Positions 51,792-61,357 of a DNA stretch of 64,000 bases are shown here, piece after piece; the first letter of the stretch is position 1; each line of letters starts with the position of its first letter. The position numbers and the translations under genes are program-made. The stretch spans positions 2,480,001 to 2,544,000 of the forward strand of contig NZ_CP110011.1 in assembly GCF_025947345.1 (NCBI RefSeq). Direction: 5' to 3'. Source of the DNA: Flavobacterium sp. N502536. GTDB taxonomy: Bacteria; Bacteroidota; Bacteroidia; Flavobacteriales; Flavobacteriaceae. Below the pieces are notes generated by a model. The model saw only the letters and a list, made by a program, of their open reading frames with translations. It was not told where the DNA came from and searched no databases.

Positions 51792-51843
51792 AATTAGAAA
51801 ATTAGATAATGTGGTAATTCATTCATTATCTAATTTTCTAATT
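51792..51843. terminator. AT-rich 20-bp palindrome between convergent genes
   Basis: The 20-base arms at 51792-51811 and 51824-51843 are perfect reverse complements (AATTAGAAAATTAGATAATG) around 12 bases, followed by ATCTCATT direct repeats to about 51860. There is no GC core or T run, so it may be a dispersed AT-rich repeat that also acts as a two-way terminator. Confidence 0.6.
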
Positions 51844-51860
51844 ATCTCATTATCTCATTA

Positions 51861-53267
51861 TTATTTCAAACCGTTTACTGAGACATTTACAGTACCATTT
51901 ATTTTGATAAAGGCGATAATGGCCTGATTGGTCAGTTGAATTTTGTCAAATTGAATGTCTTCCATTTTTCCATTCACAAAAACACCCGGCATTGGAGAAT
52001 AGTTTTTAAGATAGGCAGCCATATTCTTTTTACCCTCTTCTAAATTGGGTTGTATCGAATAGCGACAGCTTTCTTCCATTTTTCTTAAAATATAACCTTG
52101 TCCCAGCCAGCTTGCCGTGCGCATTAACTTGCTTTTTGTATCTAAAACATAATCAAGTTTTTCAAAGTAAATTTCTTTGGTCTGCGCGTTGTATTGCGGG
52201 AATCCGTTGAGATAAAGAGTACCGTTTATCGATCCTAAAACATCAAGAGCGATCACCATTTTTCCGTTTTTATGCCAGATCGATACATTTTTTACCGTGA
52301 TCTTTTTACTCCCGGAACCAAACTCCTGACCGGCAAAATTTTTGGTCATAATCTTTGAGGCATCAATATAAGTCGATATAGCGGCTATATTTGCCGAAAT
52401 CTGATTTGGGATCTTAGCAACAGGTTTCAGGATGATTTTATTAGCACTAAATTTCGATTCGGGCTGTTTGCCTACGATCGTCTCCATATTACACTTCATT
52501 CCCATATCCAGTACAAACTGATCATTTTTCAGTTTGGCATTGGTCGAATAAACTTCAACCGGAACAACTCTTAGCCAGCTTTCGTAGGTATCACTCAATT
52601 GAAAGGGCGTGCATATTTTTTCTAGGGCCGCTAATACATTAGGTTTAAAATCCATTGATTTTTCGATGGCCTCATCGATTTTCTTTTCGATTTTCGATTT
52701 AAAAATAGAAATCGCAGGATTTACCAGATACGTAATAGGCATGTTTTTTCCAAAAATTTGCATCGTTGGACTTTCATTCCAGTCCAGTGATTTGAACTCC
52801 GTTTTAGTATTTAATTTCCAGTTCGTCAGTGCCACTTCGCTAGAGAGTGTAATTACACCATTCAGGTTGAACTCTCGGGTATCGTAAAGTTCAACGCCTA
52901 GTTTTTTGGTGCCAATACGGTATTTGATCGTTGCTTTTAGTGGCAAAATTGTTTTTATCTTTTTGTCCGGGCTCGCAGGATCATTTAGGATTTTTATCGG
53001 AGCCTGTTTCCAGATTTTCATCTCGATATCGTCGTCGTCGATCGTATTGTCTTCATAAATCAATCCGTTTAGAAGAGAATTGGTCTGATTTTCAATGTCA
53101 GTAAGCTTTACCGTGATGGGTAAATTGATAAAAGAGGGTGTTGCTTCATAAACTAAGGGGCTTGCGTCGTCTGGTTCCGGTTTTAAGGTTTCCAGTTTTT
53201 GGGCTGTAGAGCAGCTTGTAAGTACCGCAATTAGCGTGAATAAAGAGATAATGGAAGTAAACTTCAT
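51861..53267 (-). CDS. DUF4403 family lipoprotein
   Basis: A 468-residue protein with a lipoprotein signal: hydrophobic SIISLFTLIAVLTSC with lipobox cysteine at residue 19. The rest is a beta-rich domain without catalytic motifs I can identify; it matches the layout of the DUF4403 family (SFINLPITVKLTDIE near the start, and PITYLVNPAISIFKSKIEKK in the middle). Function is unknown; it should sit on the periplasmic or outer-membrane face. It converges on the oxidase accessory genes and diverges from the ABC exporter operon across a 180-base gap. Confidence 0.8.
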   Translation of the reverse strand: MKFTSIISLFTLIAVLTSCSTAQKLETLKPEPDDASPLVYEATPSFINLPITVKLTDIENQTNSLLNGLIYEDNTIDDDDIEMKIWKQAPIKILNDPASPDKKIKTILPLKATIKYRIGTKKLGVELYDTREFNLNGVITLSSEVALTNWKLNTKTEFKSLDWNESPTMQIFGKNMPITYLVNPAISIFKSKIEKKIDEAIEKSMDFKPNVLAALEKICTPFQLSDTYESWLRVVPVEVYSTNAKLKNDQFVLDMGMKCNMETIVGKQPESKFSANKIILKPVAKIPNQISANIAAISTYIDASKIMTKNFAGQEFGSGSKKITVKNVSIWHKNGKMVIALDVLGSINGTLYLNGFPQYNAQTKEIYFEKLDYVLDTKSKLMRTASWLGQGYILRKMEESCRYSIQPNLEEGKKNMAAYLKNYSPMPGVFVNGKMEDIQFDKIQLTNQAIIAFIKINGTVNVSVNGLK

Positions 53268-53290
53268 CGTTAAGATTTTTTTAAGTCTGA

Positions 53291-53298
53291 CAAAATTA
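53291..53298 (-). promoter_or_regulatory. -7 element of the DUF4403 gene
   Basis: On the minus strand TAATTTTG, an exact TAnnTTTG match, 23 bases before the ATG. The divergent gap to 53447 also holds a short ACCGGT palindrome near 53398, with no clear promoter for the plus-strand operon. Confidence 0.4.
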
Positions 53299-53447
53299 AG
53301 AAAACAATTATATTATCGTGAAAATGTGTAACAATTAGCAAGAAAGAGAGTCTAATTCCAAGAACAAAGGCTAATTATTAACGTTTTATTACCATAAACC
53401 GGTTAAGAAAAATGTTATTATTGTTTTAAAATTTAACAGTTATTACC

Positions 53448-54149
53448 ATGATCGAGATCAAAGATTTGCACAAGTCCTATAAAATGGGCAATTCGGAGTT
53501 GCATGTGTTAAAAGGAATTAATTTTAATATTGAAGAAGGTGAACTGGTTGCGATTATGGGATCATCAGGATCTGGGAAATCTACACTTTTGAATATATTG
53601 GGAATTCTGGATGAGGCTGATTCTGGTAGTTATGTGTTAGATAAAACCCCTATTAAGAAGCTAAACGAAACCATAGCCTCTAAATATCGCAACAAGTTTT
53701 TAGGTTTTGTTTTTCAATCTTTCAATCTCATCAATTATAAAACGGCTCTCGATAATGTTGCAATGCCTTTGTATTATCAGGGAATCAAAAGAAAAGAACG
53801 TTACGATATCGCAATGAAATATTTGGAGAAGGTCGGACTTGGTTCACACTCTCATCATTTACCTAATGAGCTTTCCGGAGGTCAGAAACAGCGTGTTGCT
53901 ATCGCGAGAGCTTTGGCTTCAAATCCAAAGGTTTTGCTGGCCGATGAGCCAACGGGAGCTCTGGATACTAAAACTTCCTATGAAGTTATGGAGCTGATTC
54001 AGGGAATTAACGATGAAGGAAAAACAATTCTGATTGTAACTCACGAACCTGATATTGCCGCAATGTGCAAAAGAAACGTGGTCCTGAAAGACGGATTAAT
54101 TATCGATGATAAAAAAGTAGAACAAGTTAGAGCCTCATCTTATGTTTAA
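53448..54149 (+). CDS. ABC transporter ATP-binding protein (MacB/LolD type)
   Basis: A 233-residue ATPase. Walker A is GSSGSGKST at residues 38-46, the Q-loop is in FVFQSFNLI, the signature LSGGQKQR begins at about 142 and Walker B VLLADEP is at about 162-168, followed by the GALDTKT D-loop and TILIVTHEPD switch histidine. The sequence type is that of ATPases paired with FtsX/MacB permeases. Its end overlaps the next gene by eight bases, so the two proteins are surely made together. With the following genes it encodes a tripartite exporter. Confidence 0.95.
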   Translation: MIEIKDLHKSYKMGNSELHVLKGINFNIEEGELVAIMGSSGSGKSTLLNILGILDEADSGSYVLDKTPIKKLNETIASKYRNKFLGFVFQSFNLINYKTALDNVAMPLYYQGIKRKERYDIAMKYLEKVGLGSHSHHLPNELSGGQKQRVAIARALASNPKVLLADEPTGALDTKTSYEVMELIQGINDEGKTILIVTHEPDIAAMCKRNVVLKDGLIIDDKKVEQVRASSYV

Positions 54150-55386
54150 TATTGAGCGTTGGCAGGAAATATTTGATGCAATCTCTAAAAACCGGTTGAG
54201 AACATTTCTTACCGGAGTTTCTGTAGCGTCAGGGATTTTTATTTTAGTGATTTTGCTCGGAGCAGGGAAAGGACTTCAAAACGGAATTGAGAAGCAATTT
54301 GAAAATGACGCAAAAGGAATAATCGAAGTCTGGTCTGAAGCAACGACCAAACAATATAAAGGACTAAATCCTGGCAGACAAATTCAGTTACGAAATAGTG
54401 ATTATGATCTTCCTGTTAAAAAGTTTGGTGACGTGATTGATAAAAAATCACCTGTTCGCAGTACCTGGGGAGGGGTTGTGAGTTACGGAAAAGAATCAGG
54501 AAATTATTTGTTTAGGGGGATTAGTTCGGATTATATGGTGCTTGAAAATGCAACTATTATTAAAGGACGCTTCATTAATAATAATGACATGATTCATAAT
54601 GAGAAAGTGGCAGTTATTGGTTTGAAGGTTAAACAAGATCTGTTTAAAGAGCAAGATCCTATAGGAAAAGAGATTTTAGTCAACAATATTAATTTTAAAG
54701 TGATTGGGGTTTTTACAGATCCTTCAGGAGAGCGTGAAGAATCAAGGGTTTATATGCCCATGACTACTAATCAGCGTGCTTACGGAGCTGGTGATAAAAT
54801 AGACGGAATGCAGTTTGTTTTAAATAAAAAAGAGAATTATGATGAGGCGCTGGCACAATCAAAAAAATTCACAGAAGAGGTAAAAGCATTATTGAAAAGT
54901 AAAAATATTATTGCACCTGATGACAATAGCGGCATCGGTATTTTTAGTTCAGTAGAGGAGGCAAAACAATTTTATGATTTAAATCTTTATATCCGATTGT
55001 TCTTTTGGTGGGTTGGTATTTGTACCATCATCGCCGGAGTTGTGGGAGTAAGTAACATTATGCTTATCATCGTAAAAGAAAGAACAAAGGAAATTGGAAT
55101 ACGAAAAGCACTTGGAGCCTCTCCGTTTTCCATTATTTCGATGATTCTCCATGAGTCTATCTTTATTACCACGATCGCCGGTTTTATAGGTTTATTGTCC
55201 AGTTTATTATTGCTGGAATTTGTGGGGCCGTTGGTACAAAGTGAATATTTTAGAAATCCTGAAGTTGACTTTAGTGTAGCTTTAACCACGCTTGTCCTGC
55301 TTGTATTTGCTGGTGCTATGGCAGGATTTTTCCCGGCATACCGAGCAGCCAAAATTAGACCTATTGTAGCACTTAGAGACGAATAA
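54142..55386 (+). CDS. ABC transporter permease, MacB/FtsX type (first of two)
   Basis: A 414-residue permease with the MacB layout: one helix near residues 17-43 (LRTFLTGVSVASGIFILVILL), a large periplasmic domain (about 45-285, with VAVIGLKVKQDLF and DPIGKEILVNNINFKVIGVF), then three C-terminal helices with the FtsX core VGVSNIMLIIVKERTKEIGI and LGASPFSIISMILHES. MacB permeases move substrates from periplasm to outside by mechanotransmission. The stop is two bases before the second permease. Confidence 0.93.
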   Translation: MFNIERWQEIFDAISKNRLRTFLTGVSVASGIFILVILLGAGKGLQNGIEKQFENDAKGIIEVWSEATTKQYKGLNPGRQIQLRNSDYDLPVKKFGDVIDKKSPVRSTWGGVVSYGKESGNYLFRGISSDYMVLENATIIKGRFINNNDMIHNEKVAVIGLKVKQDLFKEQDPIGKEILVNNINFKVIGVFTDPSGEREESRVYMPMTTNQRAYGAGDKIDGMQFVLNKKENYDEALAQSKKFTEEVKALLKSKNIIAPDDNSGIGIFSSVEEAKQFYDLNLYIRLFFWWVGICTIIAGVVGVSNIMLIIVKERTKEIGIRKALGASPFSIISMILHESIFITTIAGFIGLLSSLLLLEFVGPLVQSEYFRNPEVDFSVALTTLVLLVFAGAMAGFFPAYRAAKIRPIVALRDE

Positions 55387-55388
55387 TT

Positions 55389-56654
55389 ATGTTTAAAAAA
55401 GATAATTGGGACGAGATTTTACAGGCTTTGACAGCCAACGTTTTCAGAACGATTCTAACGGCATTTGGGGTATTCTGGGGTATTTTTATTCTGGTCATTT
55501 TGCTGGCAGCCGGAAATGGTTTGGAGAATGGTGTAAAAAAAGGTTTTGACGGAATTGCAACCAATACCATGTTTATGTGGAGTCAGACAACGTCAAAAGC
55601 ATACAAAGGTTTGCCTAAAACACGTCGTTATGATTTTAGAAATAGTGATGTTGCGGCTTTGAAATCGACTTTACCGGATTTATTGTACGTATCACCCCGA
55701 AATCAGCTGGGTGATTTTAACGGAACCAATAATGTAGTTCGCGGTACCAAAACTGCGGCATTTACCATTTACGGAGATTATCCGGAGCTGATCAAACAGC
55801 AGCCGATGGATATTATTAAAGGACGATTTGTCAATCAGCAGGACATTCTTGACAGACGAAAAGTGGCAGTAATTGGTAAAGGAGTGATTAGTGAACTTTA
55901 CGGAAAAGAAGAAGAAGCGGTTGGAACCTATGTGAAAATCAACGGGATCAATTTTATGGTCGTGGGAGTCTATAAATCAAAACAGCAAGGCGGGAATGCA
56001 GAGCAGGAACAGAAAAATATATTTATTCCGTTTACTACTTTTCAACAGGCCTTTAATTTTGGGGATAAAGTAGGCTGGATGGCACTAACCGCAAAAGACG
56101 GAACCTCTATTACCGATTTAAAACCAAAGATTTTAGAAAAAATAAAAGCGCTTCACTCGGTTAATCCTGCTGATGAAAGAGCTGTTGGAAATTTTGATTT
56201 ATACGAACAGTACAATAAAGTACAAAGTCTTTTTAACATACTGAAAATTATTGCCTATTTTGTGGGGACATTGGTTTTGATTTCGGGCGTAATTGGTATT
56301 TCAAATATTATGCTCATTGTAGTTAAAGAACGTACTAAAGAAATTGGTATCCGCAGAGCTTTAGGAGCGACTCCTGCAGCAATTCGCGGACAAATTTTAT
56401 CTGAATCTATATTTCTAACGATTATTTCGGGAATGCTTGGGATTGCTGTAGCTACCGGAATTATTGCGCTCTTAAATATGGCTTTAGATTCGATGCCGGC
56501 AGATAGTAACACCATGTTTGCTAATCCAAGTGTCGACTTAGGAGTTGTATTTGTCGCTTTAATCATATTAGTAGGATCTGGTTTGCTGGCAGGATTTATT
56601 CCGGCACAAACCGCAATTAATGTAAAGCCGGTAGACGCTTTGCGAACAGAATAA
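55389..56654 (+). CDS. ABC transporter permease, MacB/FtsX type (second of two)
   Basis: A 421-residue paralogue of the preceding permease with the same layout: first helix in FRTILTAFGVFWGIFILVILLAAG, periplasmic domain with KVAVIGKGVISELYG and INFMVVGVYKSKQQGG, and C-terminal ISGVIGISNIMLIVVKERTKEIGIRRALGATP. Two non-identical permeases beside one ATPase suggest a heterodimer, unlike the MacB homodimer. The adaptor gene follows after 40 bases. Confidence 0.93.
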   Translation: MFKKDNWDEILQALTANVFRTILTAFGVFWGIFILVILLAAGNGLENGVKKGFDGIATNTMFMWSQTTSKAYKGLPKTRRYDFRNSDVAALKSTLPDLLYVSPRNQLGDFNGTNNVVRGTKTAAFTIYGDYPELIKQQPMDIIKGRFVNQQDILDRRKVAVIGKGVISELYGKEEEAVGTYVKINGINFMVVGVYKSKQQGGNAEQEQKNIFIPFTTFQQAFNFGDKVGWMALTAKDGTSITDLKPKILEKIKALHSVNPADERAVGNFDLYEQYNKVQSLFNILKIIAYFVGTLVLISGVIGISNIMLIVVKERTKEIGIRRALGATPAAIRGQILSESIFLTIISGMLGIAVATGIIALLNMALDSMPADSNTMFANPSVDLGVVFVALIILVGSGLLAGFIPAQTAINVKPVDALRTE

Positions 56655-56694
56655 ATTATCAATCAGAATATAATCGAATTAAACTGAAAACACA

Positions 56695-57810
56695 ATGAAA
56701 AAAGGAGTAACCGTAACCATTTTAATCTTTATTGCTATTGTTTTTTTTGGCGCACTATACTACTTGTACGCTAAGAACCAAGAATCTCCAATTGTTTTTA
56801 AAACGGAGAAAGCAGAGATTAAAACGATCGTGAAGAATACAATTGCAACGGGTAATATTCAGCCTAATGAAGAGGTCCTAATCAAACCAAACATTTCAGG
56901 TATTATCGAAGAAGTGTATATCAAAGCAGGAGAGAAAATTAAGGCGGGCGATATGATTGCAAAAATCAGAGTTGTAGCCAATGTTTCTAATGTGAGCAGT
57001 ACCCAGAATCAGGTACAAACCAGTAAAATTGCTTTAGACAATCAGGAGAAAATTTATCAAAGACAAAAAACATTATTTGACAAAGATGTAATTTCTGCAA
57101 ATGATTTTGATGCGGCACAATTGGCTTACAAACAGGCCAAACAAACCTATCTTGCAGCCAAACAAAGTTTAGATATCGTAAAAACAGGAACAACAACTTC
57201 GCTTGGAAATTATGCCAACACCTTAATTCGTTCAACGGTAAACGGAATGATATTGGCAGTTCCGGTTAAAGTAGGAAATCAGGTTATCGAAAGTAACAAC
57301 TTTAACGAAGGAACCACCATTGCCAGTGTTGCAGATGTAGGAAGAATGATTTTTATTGGAAAAATTGACGAATCTGAAGTAGGGAAAATCAAAGAAAGAA
57401 TGGCAATAGAAATCACAGTCGGAGCGATCGAAAACAAGAAATTTGATGCAGTGCTGACCGATATAGCTCCCAAAGGAGTTGTAGAAAACGGAGCCATTCA
57501 GTTTGAAATCAAAGCGGCTTTAGAGAATAGAGACGCTACTTTTATCAGAGCGGGTTTAAGTGCAAATGCTTCGATTATTTTAGAAAAAGCAGATAAAGTT
57601 TTAGCGATCAAAGAATCATTAGTGCAATTTGATAAAAAAACGCAAAAGCCTTATGTGGAGATTGAAACTGCTCCTCAAAAATTTCAAAGAAGAGACTTGG
57701 TTTTAGGGGTTAGCGACGGAATTTATGTTCAGGTGAAAAGCGGAGTTAAAGCTTCAGATAAAATTAAAATCTGGAATCAGGGATTGATAACTGAAACAGA
57801 AAAAAAATAA
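56695..57810 (+). CDS. Periplasmic adaptor (membrane fusion) protein, first
   Basis: A 371-residue HlyD/MacA-type adaptor: N-terminal anchor (ILIFIAIVFFGALYYLYA), a first lipoyl half IKPNISGIIEEVYIKAGEKIKAGDMIAKI (about residues 62-92), a short coiled-coil hairpin (about 100-165, YQRQKTLFDKDVISANDFDAAQ), the second lipoyl half STVNGMILAVPVKVGNQV, a beta-barrel domain and the membrane-proximal domain. Adaptors bridge the inner-membrane permease to TolC. It is encoded between the permeases and the TolC gene. Confidence 0.92.
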   Translation: MKKGVTVTILIFIAIVFFGALYYLYAKNQESPIVFKTEKAEIKTIVKNTIATGNIQPNEEVLIKPNISGIIEEVYIKAGEKIKAGDMIAKIRVVANVSNVSSTQNQVQTSKIALDNQEKIYQRQKTLFDKDVISANDFDAAQLAYKQAKQTYLAAKQSLDIVKTGTTTSLGNYANTLIRSTVNGMILAVPVKVGNQVIESNNFNEGTTIASVADVGRMIFIGKIDESEVGKIKERMAIEITVGAIENKKFDAVLTDIAPKGVVENGAIQFEIKAALENRDATFIRAGLSANASIILEKADKVLAIKESLVQFDKKTQKPYVEIETAPQKFQRRDLVLGVSDGIYVQVKSGVKASDKIKIWNQGLITETEKK

Positions 57811-57831
57811 ATTGAAGCAAATAAAGAGTTT

Positions 57832-57857
57832 TTGGTTTTTAAAAAATGTTAAATTTG
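57832..57857 (+). promoter_or_regulatory. Possible internal promoter before the TolC-like gene
   Basis: TAAATTTG at 57850-57857 is an exact -7 match; TTG at 57832-57834 is present but with a 15-base spacer, two short of the usual range. The gap of 81 bases is the longest inside the exporter operon. Confidence 0.35.
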
Positions 57858-57891
57858 CGTAGTCTTTTTACTATGCTTTCATTCAAAATAT

Positions 57892-59343
57892 ATGAAAATA
57901 AATAAATACAATAGCCTGGTTTTTGCAATGTTATTTGGGTTTGGCTTGTCTGGTCAGGCGCAGGCGAAGAAATGGACTTTGGAAGAGTGCGTGAAATATG
58001 CAATGGAGAATAATATCACGATCAAAAATTCAGAACTGGATATTAAAAGTGCAGCCATTGATAAAAAAGGAGCAATAGGTAATTATTTACCAAGTGTTAG
58101 TGCAAACGCTTCACATTCCTGGAACATTGGTTTGAATCAGAATATTACAACAGGTTTGCTTGAAAACCAAACAACTCAGTATTCTTCTATCGGAGCTACG
58201 GTTGGAGTTGATATTTACAGAGGTTTACAAAATCAGAATACACTTAGAAAAGCAAATCTTTCTATAGTAGCATCAAAGTATCAATTGCTTAAAATGCAGG
58301 AAGATATTGCGCTGAATGTAGCCAATGCTTTTTTGCAGATACTTTTTAACAAAGAAAATTTAAAAGTAAAAACAGAGCAATTGTCTATCGATGAAAAACG
58401 TTTAGCCCGTTCTGAAGAGATGGTAAGTGCAGGAACAATTCCGCGTGGTGATTTATTTGACCTGAAAGCAACAGTGGCTACAGATAAACAAGGTATTATT
58501 GTTGCCGAAAATAATTTGCTGATTTCTAAATTGAGTCTGGCTCAGCTTTTACAATTAAAAGAATTTGCAGATTTTGATGTAATTGATAATACAAACGCAA
58601 AAGATGAAAATAACATCATGGCACAAAGCCCGGTTGATATTTACAATAAAGCAAAAGAAATAAGAACCGAATTAAAACTGGCTCAGACTAATCTTGAAAT
58701 TGCGCAGAAAAATGTAGCGATTGCAAAAGGAGCTTATCAGCCAACTTTGAGTGCTTTTTACAATTTTAATACAAGAGCGAGTTATTCGGAGATTGTTACT
58801 GGATCTACTTTGAATACGGCTAACCCTTCGATTCCGATCGGTTATGTTCAGGGAACAAATCAACCCGTTTTAAAAGATAACTACTCACCAATTTTAGGAA
58901 ATGCAGCACCAATTTTAGATCAGTTTAACGATAATAAAGGACAATCTTATGGACTGCAACTTTCGATTCCTATTTTTAATGGTTTCTCCGTTCGAAATAA
59001 TGTAGAAAGAAGTAAAGTAAGTTTAGAGAAATCTAAAATAGATTTAGAGCAAAAAAGTTTAGATTTGCAACGTAATGTTTATACTGCTTTTACAGATGCA
59101 AAAGGAGCTTTAAATACTTACGAATCGTCAACCGTAACATTAGAGGCAAGACAGCAGGCTTACAACTATGCAAAAGAGAAATACGATGTAGGTTTGATGA
59201 ATTCATTTGATTTTACGCAGGCACAGACATTATTAACGAATGCACAGTCTGACGTTATCAGAACAAAATACGATTACATTTTCAAAATAAAAATTCTTGA
59301 ATTCTACTTTGGAATTCCAATTGTTCCAATTGTTACAAAATAA
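57892..59343 (+). CDS. TolC family outer-membrane efflux protein
   Basis: A 483-residue exported protein (signal peptide MLFGFGLSGQAQA) beginning with KKWTLEECVKYAMENNITIKN, the standard TolC-family opening. Two internally related halves of long helices follow (for example NVANAFLQILFNKENLKV and VYTAFTDAKGALNTYESSTVT), with LQLSIPIFNGFSVRNNVERSK in a barrel strand and YDVGLMNSFDFTQAQTLLTNAQ near the C-terminus. It should provide the outer-membrane duct for the exporter. The second adaptor starts six bases later. Confidence 0.95.
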   Translation: MKINKYNSLVFAMLFGFGLSGQAQAKKWTLEECVKYAMENNITIKNSELDIKSAAIDKKGAIGNYLPSVSANASHSWNIGLNQNITTGLLENQTTQYSSIGATVGVDIYRGLQNQNTLRKANLSIVASKYQLLKMQEDIALNVANAFLQILFNKENLKVKTEQLSIDEKRLARSEEMVSAGTIPRGDLFDLKATVATDKQGIIVAENNLLISKLSLAQLLQLKEFADFDVIDNTNAKDENNIMAQSPVDIYNKAKEIRTELKLAQTNLEIAQKNVAIAKGAYQPTLSAFYNFNTRASYSEIVTGSTLNTANPSIPIGYVQGTNQPVLKDNYSPILGNAAPILDQFNDNKGQSYGLQLSIPIFNGFSVRNNVERSKVSLEKSKIDLEQKSLDLQRNVYTAFTDAKGALNTYESSTVTLEARQQAYNYAKEKYDVGLMNSFDFTQAQTLLTNAQSDVIRTKYDYIFKIKILEFYFGIPIVPIVTK

Positions 59344-59349
59344 TTTATT

Positions 59350-60642
59350 ATGTCTAAAAAAACGATTTATTTTTTAGTAGGTGGCGCAGTAGCACTTATT
59401 GCAGTTTTAGTTGGTCTTTCGAAAGCGGGGGTTATAGGGAATAAGGATGAGGGAAAAGAAGTAGAAATTTCAAAAGTAATAGCTTCAACAATTGTTGAAA
59501 CAGTTTCGGCAACGGGTAAAATTCAGCCCGAGATCGAAGTTAAACTATCGTCAATGGTTTCGGGAGAAATTATTGCTTTAAACGTAAAAGAAGGTCAGGT
59601 AGTTAAAAAAGGAGATTTATTGGTAAAAATAAATCCTGATTTGTATACTTCAGGTCTGGATCGTTCTGTTGCTAATTTATCCGGAACTAAAGCTGGTTTA
59701 ACTCAGTCTGAAGCGAGTTATAAAGAAGCAAAAGCAAGTTACGACCGTAATAAAACTTTATACGATAAAGGAGTAATCTCAAAATCAGATTGGGATAAAG
59801 CAATTTCGACTTATGAAGTGGCCAAGGCGAATAAACAAAATGCGTACTACAATGTTAAAAGTGCTTCGGCATCGGTTACCGAAGCTAGAGACAATTTAGG
59901 GCGTACTTTAATTTATGCTCCTGCCGACGGAACAATTTCAGTTTTAAATGTAGAGTTGGGAGAGCGTGTTTTAGGAACACAGCAAATGGCAGGAACAGAG
60001 CTTTTGCGTGTAGCCAACCTAAACAATATGGAGGTTGAAGTTGATGTAAACGAAAATGATATTGTTAAAGTAAAAATTGGCGACGAAGCAAACGTTGAAG
60101 TTGATGCTTATCTGAAAAAGAAATTTAAAGGTATTGTAACCAGTATCTCTAACTCAGCCAGTACAGCACTGACTTCAGATCAGGTGACAAACTTTAAAGT
60201 GAAAGTACGCATCCTGAAAGAATCTTACCAGGACTTACTGGAAGGACAGCCGGCTACTTATTCACCTTTCAGACCCGGAATGACCGCTACAGTTGATATT
60301 TTGACCAAAACTAAAAAAGATGTTTTGGCAGTGCCAATCAGTTCAGTTGTCGTAAAATCAGATACTAGTGCTGTAAAGGACTTTAAAGTAGAAGACCCGA
60401 ACGAAGACAAAAAAGCAGCTCCGAAAAGCGATAAAAAGTTTGAGTGCGTTTTTGTAAAAGAAGGAAATAAAGCCAAAATCAGAATTATTAAAACGGGTAT
60501 TCAGGACGATACTAATATCGAAGTAATGTCAGGACTAAAATCGGGAGATGTTGTCATCACAGGCCCTTATAGTACCGTTTCTAAAGATTTAAATTCAGGA
60601 GATAAAGTAAAGCTTAAAACAGCAGCTGCTCCTAAGAAATAA
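59350..60642 (+). CDS. Periplasmic adaptor (membrane fusion) protein, second
   Basis: A 430-residue HlyD/MacA-type adaptor, longer than the first. N-terminal anchor (TIYFLVGGAVALIAVLVGLS), lipoyl half VKLSSMVSGEIIALNVKEGQ then VVKKGDLLVKI, a hairpin (about residues 105-180, KASYDRNKTLYDKGVISKSD), second lipoyl half YAPADGTISVLNVELGERV, a barrel domain, and a membrane-proximal domain holding an insertion rich in Lys and Asp (about 335-365, VEDPNEDKKAAPKSDKKF). It is the sixth gene of the exporter set. Each adaptor may serve one permease, or both may mix in one hexamer. Confidence 0.92.
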   Translation: MSKKTIYFLVGGAVALIAVLVGLSKAGVIGNKDEGKEVEISKVIASTIVETVSATGKIQPEIEVKLSSMVSGEIIALNVKEGQVVKKGDLLVKINPDLYTSGLDRSVANLSGTKAGLTQSEASYKEAKASYDRNKTLYDKGVISKSDWDKAISTYEVAKANKQNAYYNVKSASASVTEARDNLGRTLIYAPADGTISVLNVELGERVLGTQQMAGTELLRVANLNNMEVEVDVNENDIVKVKIGDEANVEVDAYLKKKFKGIVTSISNSASTALTSDQVTNFKVKVRILKESYQDLLEGQPATYSPFRPGMTATVDILTKTKKDVLAVPISSVVVKSDTSAVKDFKVEDPNEDKKAAPKSDKKFECVFVKEGNKAKIRIIKTGIQDDTNIEVMSGLKSGDVVITGPYSTVSKDLNSGDKVKLKTAAAPKK

Positions 60643-60675
60643 TTTGCATAACTATCAATTTTAAAAATACACACA

Positions 60676-61350
60676 TTGTCTTTTATTCTCAATATCGAAA
60701 CCGCTACCAAAAATTGCTCCGTATCCATTGCTAAAAATGGAGAAACAATCAGATGCAGAGAAATAGCCGAAGAAGGCTATTCGCATGCCGAAAAACTGCA
60801 TGTTTTTATCGAAGAAGTAATTGCAGAAGCAGGTATCGCAGTTGAGGATTTGGTGGCTGTTGCCGTGAGCCAGGGGCCGGGTTCTTATACCGGTTTGCGT
60901 ATTGGTGTTTCGGCAGCCAAAGGACTGTGTTTTGCTTTAAATATTCCATTGATCGCCGTAGATACTTTACAAACCTTAGCGTCACAAGCCAAAGTTGCCG
61001 AAGGGAAAATTATTCCGATGCTCGATGCCAGAAGAATGGAAGTGTATAGCGAAGTGTTTACAGCAGATTTAAAAGTAGAAAGAACGATTCAGGCTGAAGT
61101 TATTACGGAAGACTCTTTCAAAGAGTATACAGAGACTGTTTATTTTGTGGGAGATTGTGCCGATAAATGTAAAGCAGTTTTAACCCAGCCGAATTTTGTC
61201 TTTTTAGAAGACATTAAATACCCTTCAGCGGCTGCGATGAGTCAAATCAGTTACGATAAATACCAAAAAAGCGACACTGTTGATGTCGCTTATTTTGAAC
61301 CTTACTATTTAAAAGATTTTATGATGGCACCTCCATCAAAAAAAGCATAA
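60676..61350 (+). CDS. tsaB: tRNA threonylcarbamoyladenosine biosynthesis protein TsaB
   Basis: A 224-residue protein of the ASKHA fold, paralogue of TsaD. It helps make the t6A modification at position 37 of ANN-decoding tRNAs. Recognised by ILNIETATKNCSVSI at the start, VSQGPGSYTGLRIGVSAAKGL (about residues 65-85) and IPMLDARRMEVYSEVF. It starts with TTG at 60676; no ATG lies upstream in frame and the family start is at this point. It ends seven bases from the convergent mscS gene, so the two transcripts probably overlap at their 3' ends. Confidence 0.93.
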   Translation: MSFILNIETATKNCSVSIAKNGETIRCREIAEEGYSHAEKLHVFIEEVIAEAGIAVEDLVAVAVSQGPGSYTGLRIGVSAAKGLCFALNIPLIAVDTLQTLASQAKVAEGKIIPMLDARRMEVYSEVFTADLKVERTIQAEVITEDSFKEYTETVYFVGDCADKCKAVLTQPNFVFLEDIKYPSAAAMSQISYDKYQKSDTVDVAYFEPYYLKDFMMAPPSKKA

Positions 61351-61357
61351 AACCTTT

